From the NCBI GenBank assembly GCA_934643825.1, contig CAKUCW010000018.1:1-52653 (forward strand): a stretch of 52,653 nucleotides of DNA, given 5' to 3'. Origin of the DNA: an uncultured Clostridia bacterium. Its GTDB lineage: Bacteria > Bacillota > Clostridia > Christensenellales > Aristaeellaceae. The position numbers were made by a program, and so were the translations under genes. The notes under the pieces are model-generated. The model was not told the origin of the DNA and did not search any database. It was given only the letters and a program-made list of their open reading frames with translations. Positions 6,877 through 13,731 of the stretch are shown piece by piece (position 1 is the first letter of the stretch; every line of letters starts with the position of its first letter).

Positions 6877-8646
6877 TTACTGCGCGATCACGGCGTTCAC
6901 CGCGTTCGCCGCATCATAACCGGAAGCCACAGCCCAACCAAACAGCGTTGCGCCCATGTAAACATCGCCTTCCAGACCGCCGACGACTTCGCCCGCCGCA
7001 TACAGACCCGGAATGGCTTCCTGCTTCGTGTTGAGCACCTGCATGCTGTCGTTGATATGCAGACCGCCGAGGGATGCGTAGTAACGGATGTGCATCTGAA
7101 GCGCGTAGAACGGGCCTTCTTCGCTCTGCGCCGCGGCAGGCGTGCGTCCGAACGCATCCGCGGTCTGAGCCGCTGCACAGTCGTTGAAAGCCTTCGCGGA
7201 GGCTTCCACCGCGTCCGCCGGAAGATTCAGCTTCTCGCAAAGCTCGGCGAGCGTCGCGCCCTGCTTCATGACCGGCTGACCGTCATAATCGTCGCTCAGC
7301 CACTTCTCCACGTCGTCCATCGTGTAAATCTTGGAATTGGTCATGCCCGCGTTAAAGTTATCGAACGCCGTCTGATCCATAATCAGGTACTGCGCTTCGT
7401 TCTGCTTCATCGCCTGCATCAGATCCCAAGCGTTCGCGCTCTCGTTGAAGAAGCGCTCGCCGTTCTGGTTGACCATGTATGCGCCCGCCTTATATGCGCC
7501 CGCAACGCCGGGGTTGCAATACTGACCCAAACCGCTCGGCAGGATCATGGAGTTCGGCTGGGTGTTCACCAGATCCATGTTGATGAGATCGGCATCCAGT
7601 CCTTCAACCATCTTGATCGCATCGCCCGTCGCGCCCGCATGACCGGCATAGACGAACTTCTTGTATTCATCCGGCACAAGCTCATCGTTCGCGCCATAGC
7701 CGCCGCTGGCGAGAACGACCGCCTTCGCACGGATGGTGTACGCCTTGCCTTCGCCCTCAGCCTTCACACCGACAACCGCGCCGTTCTCCACGACGAGTTC
7801 CGTCGCGGGGGTGTTGGTCAGGAGCGTGCCGCCGGCGGCCTCCAGCCGCTCAGCCAGGTTCTTGCAAACGCCCGCGCCGCGCCCTTCACCGGAATAACTG
7901 CGGGACGGCTTGCCGCTGCGCTGATACGGAACAGCCGCGCCATCCTCGCCAACCAGCCAGTCAAACGCCTCGCCGATGGTGTTGGCAAACAGCTCAACGG
8001 TCGCACGGTCGTTCTTCTGGTGGCCGTTCGCCATCATATCCTCGACCAGCTTCTCGGCGGAATCCTCATAGCCGTCTTCCTTCTGCCACTTGGAGCCGGT
8101 CACCATCGTGCCGGAACCAGCCATCGCGCTTGCGCCGCCGATCACGCCCATCTTTTCCAGCAGGATTACGCTGTGACCGTTCTGAGCCGTCTTCAGCGCC
8201 GCAGAAAGACCCGCCGCGCCCGCGCCGACAACGACCACATCCGCGTCCATCTGGACATCCTCCAGCGTGGAAGCCTCGACTGCCGCCGTCATCTTATCCA
8301 TATCCGCGCCCGCCTGCGTCAGCGCGTCCGTCATCGCTGCTTTGAACGCTTCAGACGTCACCGTCGCGCCCGCGACGGAATCCACGCCGATCGTCTGGTT
8401 CGCAAGCACCGCTTCCACCAGCTTCGGCAGCGCCGCCGCGCCGATGCCCTCGGTTTCGCTATGCTCCAGAATGTCGATTGCGGTGATCTTTTCCGCATCA
8501 ACCGTCACGCTCAGCTTCACGTCGCCATGAAAGCCCTGTGCTGCCGCCTCATAGGTGCCGGGGGTCATGCCCTCCGCCATCGCCGCGCCGCCGATGCTGC
8601 CCAGAAGCAGCATGGACGCCAGAAAAGCCGATATTTTCTTTTTCAT
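6877..8646 (-). CDS. Secreted FMN/FAD flavoprotein reductase (flavocytochrome c family) lacking the fumarate-reductase active-site residues
   Basis: 589 residues: Sec signal peptide (cut near AAMAEG), an FMN-binding domain with VDSVAGATVTS where Thr95 should carry covalent FMN (added by ApbE), then a FAD_binding_2 domain opening DADVVVVGAGAAGLSAALK. Family members reduce enoate-type acceptors outside the membrane. The usual catalytic residues are missing: where relatives have RRDxxSA, HHTMGG and GANRLGG this protein has ANAWDLMQ, RYYASLGG and EGDVYMGA. It must use another substrate or chemistry. It is a single-gene unit with AGGAGGAAA before the ATG, two palindromic operators in the leader and a terminator behind. 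Confidence 0.88.
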   Translation of the reverse strand: MKKKISAFLASMLLLGSIGGAAMAEGMTPGTYEAAAQGFHGDVKLSVTVDAEKITAIDILEHSETEGIGAAALPKLVEAVLANQTIGVDSVAGATVTSEAFKAAMTDALTQAGADMDKMTAAVEASTLEDVQMDADVVVVGAGAAGLSAALKTAQNGHSVILLEKMGVIGGASAMAGSGTMVTGSKWQKEDGYEDSAEKLVEDMMANGHQKNDRATVELFANTIGEAFDWLVGEDGAAVPYQRSGKPSRSYSGEGRGAGVCKNLAERLEAAGGTLLTNTPATELVVENGAVVGVKAEGEGKAYTIRAKAVVLASGGYGANDELVPDEYKKFVYAGHAGATGDAIKMVEGLDADLINMDLVNTQPNSMILPSGLGQYCNPGVAGAYKAGAYMVNQNGERFFNESANAWDLMQAMKQNEAQYLIMDQTAFDNFNAGMTNSKIYTMDDVEKWLSDDYDGQPVMKQGATLAELCEKLNLPADAVEASAKAFNDCAAAQTADAFGRTPAAAQSEEGPFYALQMHIRYYASLGGLHINDSMQVLNTKQEAIPGLYAAGEVVGGLEGDVYMGATLFGWAVASGYDAANAVNAVIAQ

Positions 8647-8674
8647 ACGTCTTTCCTCCTATTTCATTCGCCTT

Positions 8675-8705
8675 GTAGACGCCCGTCTACTATACGACCG
8701 TCTAG
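8675..8705 (-). promoter_or_regulatory. Two overlapping TetR-type operators upstream of the flavin reductase
   Basis: GTAGACGCCCGTCTAC (8675-8690) is palindromic in 14 of 16 positions, and CTATACGACCGTCTAG (8690-8705) is an imperfect copy. They share one base and lie directly downstream of the -10 box, a classic repression position. The TetR encoded at 6192-6776 is the nearest candidate to bind them. Confidence 0.75.
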
Positions 8706-8706
8706 T

Positions 8707-8735
8707 ATAATAGCTCAGTGACAAGGATTTGTCAA
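8707..8735 (-). promoter_or_regulatory. Promoter of the flavin reductase at 6877-8646
   Basis: On the reverse strand TTGACA (8735-8730), 17 bases, TATTAT (8712-8707). The start site would fall in the second operator. Confidence 0.8.
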
Positions 8736-8990
8736 GCATCATTCGAAAAAAAATGCCTAAGCAAAGCGGCTGCTCAGTAACTTCTTCACCTGCTTGTCAC
8801 CTCACAGCATCCCAATTTTCCGCAAATGTTGAGACAGACTTGAAAAAACGCCATTAACTGCTTACGATGCTATCTGCCTGCAGCAGTCGCCCCTCCCTGT
8901 AAATGTTCATCGTCATTATCGACTTTGACAACATAAGTGCAAAAAATCACACATAGATAAAATAATTGCCCGTTTTGCCCCTCATTTTTC
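8736..8990. other. Intergenic region between divergent flavin reductase genes
   Basis: About 255 bp with no gene recognised. It is AT-rich toward 8940-8970 and has no clear repeat. A TTGACA at 8925-8930 has no well-spaced -10 box. Confidence 0.4.
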
Positions 8991-8999
8991 TGCTACAAT
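8991..8999 (+). promoter_or_regulatory. Extended -10 promoter of the flavin reductase at 9050
   Basis: TGCTACAAT is an extended -10 (TGn before TACAAT) about 50 bases ahead of the ATG. No good -35 box lies at the usual distance, so an activator, perhaps the neighbouring AraC-type protein, may be needed. Confidence 0.45.
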
Positions 9000-9049
9000 T
9001 CAGATAATGACATTTTATTATCAAGAAGAAAAAACGGAAGGAGATCTCT

Positions 9050-10927
9050 ATGTTCAAGAAATACTTCTCGCTTCTCCTCTGCCTGACGCTGATGCTGTGT
9101 GCCAGTCTTGCCGCAGCTGAATACACGCCCGGCACGTATGAAGGTACAGCGGCCGGCTTTGGCGGTGACATCACTGCCAAGGTTACGGTCACGGAAAACG
9201 AAATCGTTTCCATCGATTTTGCCGAGCACAAGGAAACGGTCGGCGTTTCCGATCCGGCGTTTGCCAAACTCCCCGATGCTATTATCAAGGCGCAAAGCGT
9301 AGGTGTTGATACCGTTTCGGGCTGTACATTCTCCAGCCAAGGTATTCTGAATGCGGTCAAGGCTGCGCTGCTGGCTGCCGGTGCGGATGAAACCGAAATC
9401 ACCAAGAAGGTAGAAGCCGCGCCCAGCGAACCGAAGGAAACACTCGAATATACGGCAGACGTCGTGATTATCGGTGCGGGCGGCGCGGGCATGAGTGCTG
9501 CGCTGGAAGCTAAACAGGCGGGCGCAGACGTGATCGTGCTGGAAAAGACCGCTTCTGTCGGCGGCAACACGATCGTTGCAGGCAGCGCGTTGAATTGCGC
9601 CGATCCGGAGAACCAGAAGAAACAGACCATGAGTGCCTCCGAGTTGGCGACCATCCGTGCGATGGCAGCGCTTGAGCCGAAGGACGACTATATGGCAAAG
9701 TGGCAGGCGCAGATTAACGCTGATCTTGACGCCTATGAAGCTGCTGGCGAAACCTATCTGTATGACTCTCCCAGTCTGCACGCACTGCAAACCTACGTGG
9801 ACGGCGATTATGTCGGCAATCCGGAATTGATCGAAATTCTTGCCAACAACGCGCTGAGCAGCGTTCAGTTCCTCAGTGAACTGGGTGCCAAGTGGCAGCC
9901 GACCATCACGGCAGCCGTTGGTGCAACCTGGACACGCAGTCATACCCCGACGCAGGACTTTGGTTCAGCTGGCGCGAGCTTCGTACTCCCGCAGACCAAG
10001 GCTTATGAAGCCCTCGGTGGCCAGATCATCTTTGAGCATCGCGCTAGCGAGCTGATCAAAGATGGAAACCGCGTGATCGGCGTGAAGGGTGAAACCACGG
10101 ACGGCACACCGTTCATCGCGCATGCCAACAAGGGCGTCGTCATCTGCACAGGCGGCTTCGGCGCGAATGTTGAGATGCGTCAGAAGTACAACAAGCATTG
10201 GGCGAATCTGGACGAAACCGTTGAAACGACCAATGTTTCCACTGCGACCGGCGACGGTATCGTGATGGCGGAAAACGCAGGTGTAAATCTGGTCGGTATG
10301 GAGTGGATTCAGATGCTGCCGACCGGCAAGATTGCCTTCGGACCGACGATCAACAACACCATCTTCGTCAACAATCGCGGTGAGCGCTTTGTGAAGGAAG
10401 ATGGCCGTCGCGATGAGCTTTCTGCTGCTGTGCTGGAGCAGCCGGGCAGCTACTACTATAAGATCGTCGATGCGCATACCGCTGAAGACGAGCTGGGCGG
10501 CGTGACCTACAAGGGTTTGATTATCGAGGACATCGTCGATGGTCAGTACTGCATCAAGGGCGACACCGTCGAAGATCTGGCGAACCAGCTTGGCATGGAT
10601 CCTGCTGTGCTTCAGGCGAGCATCGACGAATTCAACGAAGCCGTTGAGAGCGGCACCGACCGCTTCGGTCGCGCCGTGTTCGATCAAAAACTTGACAAAG
10701 GACCGTTCTATGCACTGCATGGTGTTGCCAAGGTGCATCATACCATGGGCGGCATTGAAATCAACGGCAAGACACAGGCTATCGGCGTGGATGGCAACGT
10801 CGTCGAAGGTCTCTATGCAGCCGGCGAGGTGACGGGCGGCATCCACGGAGCGAACCGTCTGGGCGGCAACGCAATCGCCGACGTCGTGACCTTTGGCCGT
10901 ATCGCAGGTCAGGAAGTCGTCAAATAA
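9050..10927 (+). CDS. Secreted FMN/FAD reductase, fumarate/urocanate-reductase type
   Basis: 625 residues. Sec signal (LLCLTLMLCASLAAAE), FMN-binding domain with DTVSGCTFSS (Thr93 as the probable covalent FMN site; Cys replaces the usual Ala), and a FAD_binding_2 domain starting ADVVIIGAGGAGMSAALEA. Unlike its neighbour it keeps the active-site set of the fumarate/urocanate reductases: Arg453/454 in GRRDELSAAV, His563/564 in HHTMGG and Arg603 in GANRLGG. It should reduce an alpha,beta-unsaturated acid as terminal electron acceptor outside the membrane. Whether that is fumarate, urocanate, acrylate or a cinnamate cannot be told by eye. GGAAGGAG precedes the ATG; a terminator and an AraC gene follow. 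Confidence 0.9.
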   Translation: MFKKYFSLLLCLTLMLCASLAAAEYTPGTYEGTAAGFGGDITAKVTVTENEIVSIDFAEHKETVGVSDPAFAKLPDAIIKAQSVGVDTVSGCTFSSQGILNAVKAALLAAGADETEITKKVEAAPSEPKETLEYTADVVIIGAGGAGMSAALEAKQAGADVIVLEKTASVGGNTIVAGSALNCADPENQKKQTMSASELATIRAMAALEPKDDYMAKWQAQINADLDAYEAAGETYLYDSPSLHALQTYVDGDYVGNPELIEILANNALSSVQFLSELGAKWQPTITAAVGATWTRSHTPTQDFGSAGASFVLPQTKAYEALGGQIIFEHRASELIKDGNRVIGVKGETTDGTPFIAHANKGVVICTGGFGANVEMRQKYNKHWANLDETVETTNVSTATGDGIVMAENAGVNLVGMEWIQMLPTGKIAFGPTINNTIFVNNRGERFVKEDGRRDELSAAVLEQPGSYYYKIVDAHTAEDELGGVTYKGLIIEDIVDGQYCIKGDTVEDLANQLGMDPAVLQASIDEFNEAVESGTDRFGRAVFDQKLDKGPFYALHGVAKVHHTMGGIEINGKTQAIGVDGNVVEGLYAAGEVTGGIHGANRLGGNAIADVVTFGRIAGQEVVK

Positions 10928-10942
10928 CCTATTGCTTCATTC

Positions 10943-10978
10943 AAAAGGTCGGTCTGTCGAGCTACAGATCGACCTTTT
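10943..10978 (+). terminator. Terminator of the flavin reductase at 9050-10927
   Basis: AAAAGGTCGGTCTGT (10943-10957) pairs with ACAGATCGACCTTTT (10964-10978), one mismatch in 15. The T-rich arm follows the stem. The hairpin begins 16 bases after the stop codon. Confidence 0.8.
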
Positions 10979-11003
10979 CAGTTTCCGTTTATTCTGATAT
11001 AAT
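10975..11003 (+). promoter_or_regulatory. Possible promoter of the AraC-family gene
   Basis: TGATATAAT is a perfect extended -10 (10995-11003). TTTTCA at 10975-10980 is a weak -35 at 17-base spacing. The start site would be only about 8 bases before the GTG, leaving a very short leader. Confidence 0.5.
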
Positions 11004-11017
11004 GGAGGCAAAAGGAC

Positions 11018-12280
11018 GTGATTGGCTTGTTGCAAGACCTCAATTCCAGCTTTCGCAAGATTCTGCTCTGCGAATTGCTCTCTGGTCAACGGGTGGATTA
11101 TGTCCGAGCACGCTTGCTCCCTACTGGAGAAGAACCGCTCCGCGTCAACCCTGCGCAATGCGCCGTGCTAGTGACAGGCTTCCCCAAACACGTCTATACG
11201 GGCATTTACGGTCTTTCCGTCGAGCAATACATGCAGATTTACTGGCAATTTCAGCACCAGATGCACGATTATTTGGAAAAGAACGGATTCGACCACGAAA
11301 TTGTCATGTATATTTACAGCCCGCAAAAGGAGATTGCGCTGCTCTATTCCCCACGCCCAGGCTGCACAACCCCTGTGTATTCCGTCGCCGAATACGCTGC
11401 AAATCTGCTCAACAATATCGCACATCGCGATTTCATCGACGCACGTTGTCAAAATTTCAGTGTGCTGTCCCGCGTGAATGCGAATACGCCGCCGCTCGCT
11501 GAACGTTTTGAAACCATGTTGCATCAGCGCAGGTTTTCCTTTTTTGATATGCGCCTTATCGTGGCAGACGAGCACTATTTCGCCCGCACGCATCTGACCG
11601 TCAATTCAGGTTGCATCCATCAAGCTACGCAGAAAATCGAGCTAGCTATCCGTGTTTTGGACAAAAACGCCCTACACGTTCGTCTCGACACCCTCTTTCT
11701 GGATACGATCAAGCCCAGTTTTGATTTCACGGTTTTAGAGGGTGCTCTCTTTCAGCTTCGGCTTCTGTATGAAAAGTTTGCCGAAGTCTATTTGCCCGAA
11801 AGAGCAGCGGAAAATCGGGAAAAATTTAAACCATCTAAGCATCTATGTATCGAAATGTTGAACGATTGGCTGCTTGAGACGTTCTGCGAAATGATTGACT
11901 GCATTGCCGTCACCGGCGAGCATCTTTCTCTGGTAGCTCAGCGTGCTGTCGGAATTATCCTGCGTGAATACGGCAATCCGTCGCTTTCTCTCAATTATCT
12001 TTCCGGGCAGATCGGCGTTTCGCCCTCTTACTTAAGTCGTGTTTTTAATCGAGAATGGGGACAAAGTGTGCCCAAAACAATTGAAGATACGCGGCTTAAG
12101 CAGGCTTGCACCTTGATGGATGAAACTGCACTTTCCATCATCGAAATCGCCTCGAAAGTCGGTTTCAGCGACGCACGCTATTTCAGCCGAGTTTTTCGTG
12201 AACACCACGGTATCTCCCCCAGTGCATATCGCTTACAGCACCGGAAGGAGCCTTCTGATCATCAGCCATGTAGTCAGTGA
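11018..12280 (+). CDS. AraC family transcriptional regulator
   Basis: 420 residues. The C-terminus (about 320-412) is a double helix-turn-helix AraC domain: LSLNYLSGQIGVSPSYLSR, then IEIASKVGFSDARYFSRVF and the family-closing GISPSAYR. The long N-terminal part has no domain I can name. The start is GTG 11018 with GGAGG and AAAGGA upstream; no later Met gives a reasonable length. It lies directly downstream of, and parallel to, the fumarate/urocanate-type reductase, which lacks a clear -35 box, so activation of that gene in response to its substrate is a reasonable inference. Confidence 0.9.
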   Translation: MIGLLQDLNSSFRKILLCELLSGQRVDYVRARLLPTGEEPLRVNPAQCAVLVTGFPKHVYTGIYGLSVEQYMQIYWQFQHQMHDYLEKNGFDHEIVMYIYSPQKEIALLYSPRPGCTTPVYSVAEYAANLLNNIAHRDFIDARCQNFSVLSRVNANTPPLAERFETMLHQRRFSFFDMRLIVADEHYFARTHLTVNSGCIHQATQKIELAIRVLDKNALHVRLDTLFLDTIKPSFDFTVLEGALFQLRLLYEKFAEVYLPERAAENREKFKPSKHLCIEMLNDWLLETFCEMIDCIAVTGEHLSLVAQRAVGIILREYGNPSLSLNYLSGQIGVSPSYLSRVFNREWGQSVPKTIEDTRLKQACTLMDETALSIIEIASKVGFSDARYFSRVFREHHGISPSAYRLQHRKEPSDHQPCSQ

Positions 12281-12399
12281 CAAGGTCAATCGCTCGTTCC
12301 TAGGTGTTTGGGGGCAGGTGTTTTCTGATGCTATCGCCATCGTGAGTATCATCGTCTCATATAATTCATGTTATGAAACCCGTGTGTGTTTCGTACTTC
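12281..12399. other. Intergenic stretch after the AraC gene
   Basis: No gene or motif recognised. Confidence 0.3.
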
Positions 12400-12437
12400 A
12401 AAAGGAGTTGCCTCTTTTTCGTGAGACAACTCCTTTT
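12400..12437 (+). terminator. Hairpin terminator downstream of the AraC gene
   Basis: AAAAGGAGTTG (12400-12410) pairs with CAACTCCTTTT (12427-12437), with an inner CTC/GAG pairing and a following T-run. Confidence 0.75.
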
Positions 12438-12477
12438 TATGCGCTTTTCGCCCATTTCCGGGCGCCTGCTTTATCGA

Positions 12478-12752
12478 TTTCGATTCTCCCCGCTTTACAT
12501 GCTGCTCGTTCTGGTCGTCGTGGTCTGCGTATCCATCGGCGCCGGTATTGGCGGCTACCTCGTCGGCTTCTACCCCGTTGAATCCGCCATTACCGCCGGT
12601 CTTTGCACCACGAATATGGGCGGCACGGGCGACATCGCCGTGCTGTCTGCGGCGAAGCGCATGGAACTTCTGCCTTTGCCCAGATCGCAACGCGCATCTG
12701 CGGTGCGCTGATTCTGATCATGGCGAGCATCCTGACCAAGGTACTCCTGTAA
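12478..12752 (+). pseudogene. C-terminal remnant of a 2-hydroxycarboxylate (citrate/malate) transporter with a frameshift
   Basis: The reading LVGFYPVESAITAGLCTTNM, GGTGDIAVLSAAKRMEL is the conserved C-terminal re-entrant loop region of the 2HCT family (CitS, MaeN, CimH), sodium-coupled symporters of citrate or malate. Right after MELLP the frame breaks: one missing T near 12670-12680 shifts the rest, and the next frame continues FAQIATRICGALILIMASIL and TKVLL to a TAA at 12752, exactly as the family does. Roughly three quarters of the gene is missing upstream. No ribosome binding site serves the fragment. This is a dead gene. Confidence 0.8.
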
Positions 12753-12792
12753 ATCGCCATTTTCCCTCCTGCGGTACAGCCGCGTTTCACTT

Positions 12793-12846
12793 AACACAAA
12801 ACCCGCATCGACCGTTCCTTCTCCCGGTGGATGCGGGTTTTGTGTT
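12793..12846 (+). terminator. Terminator behind the transporter remnant
   Basis: A perfect 17-bp stem: 12793-12809 (core CAAAACCCGCATC) with 12830-12846 (core GATGCGGGTTTTG). A T-rich end follows. It probably ended the original transporter transcript. Confidence 0.85.
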
Positions 12847-12980
12847 TCTTTACGAATCAAAGTTTTTTTACTTTCTAAAGATTGTGAAGATTCTGCGTAT
12901 CTGTTATGATCGACATGACCCGAGCCCGTTTCCATCGCGGGCGTATCCCTGATTCCACTCGACCAAAGGAGAAAGAAACC

Positions 12981-13253
12981 ATGAAAAAGAACCGCATTCT
13001 GGCTTCGTTGATTCTGGCAGGCGTCATGACCCTGACCGCGGGCGTTCACCACACCATGGGCGGCGTAGCCATCAACAGCGCGACCGAAGTGTTGAAGGAA
13101 GACGGCACTGTCATCCCCGGTCTGTTTGCGGCTGGCGAGGTGACCGGCGGCGTCCACGGCGCAAACCGTCTGGGCGGCACTGCCGTTGCCGACTTCGTGG
13201 TTTTCGGTCGTATTGCAGGCGCAAGCGCAGCGAGCTACGTCAGCGCACAGTAA
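12981..13253 (+). pseudogene. Flavin reductase reduced to signal peptide plus C-terminus by an in-frame deletion
   Basis: 90 codons, well headed by AAAGGAGAAAG. Residues 1-21 are a signal peptide (KKNRILASLILAGVMTLTAG). At residue 22 the sequence jumps to the far C-terminus of a fumarate/urocanate-type reductase: HHTMGG, GLFAAGEVTGGVHGANRLGG, ADFVVFGRIAG. The same blocks occur near the end of the protein at 9050. The FMN domain and nearly all of the FAD domain (about 500 residues) are missing, yet the frame is kept, so a small secreted peptide could still be made. I regard it as a deletion relic. Confidence 0.8.
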
Positions 13254-13265
13254 CAATTCGTTTGC

Positions 13266-13313
13266 AAAAACCGAGAGGAATCGCAATTTTCTGCGAAACC
13301 TCTCGGTTTTTTT
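13266..13313 (+). terminator. Terminator behind the flavin reductase relic
   Basis: AAAAACCGAGAGG (13266-13278) pairs with CCTCTCGGTTTTT; seven Ts close the hairpin. It starts about 12 bases after the stop. Confidence 0.9.
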
Positions 13314-13731
13314 ATTGCTTTTTAAGAGATCTCCGATTGACTCAAGATGCCGGGCTTCGTGTTCTGTCTATTTCTCAGCCAAGAGAAAGAATATTTGGGT
13401 GCTTGATGCCGTTTGGGTTCACGCCTAACGCATTCGGGGGACAACAGATTTCATCAAAGAACAATCGACCTTGCCTTCTATCGCTGCAACTCTATGGATG
13501 GTCTTGTCGTGCAGCGGCTGAATGGTTTGCGGATGGGGAGCAGCTTATGTTCCTTATCTCCATAAAATCGATTTTCTTCGTTCGTGACCATCCAAGTGCA
13601 GAATCAGAAAAGCGACCTCACTCCGAATAGAATCCGAAGCAAGGTCGCGCAATTCTGTGAATTTCTATGGCAGGATTATGTTTTGCACCTATTGACCCCG
13701 ATATCGTCTCATGATTGGATCGACAGCCGTG
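13314..13731. other. Gene-free stretch of about 420 bp
   Basis: Open frames here are short and read as noise. The only structure noted is GCGACCT (13612-13618) facing AGGTCGC (13642-13648), a possible hairpin about 85 bp beyond the stop of the reverse-strand regulator. It could serve that gene as a weak terminator, but no T-run is visible. Confidence 0.4.

Noticed and set aside
6775..8721. A 648-codon open frame opposite the flavin reductase
   Set aside because: It runs through the reverse-strand promoter and operators and has no domain.
8925..8953. Second promoter for the 9050 reductase from TTGACA at 8925
   Set aside because: No -10-like hexamer at 16-18 bases; the nearest AT-rich site is about 25 bases away.
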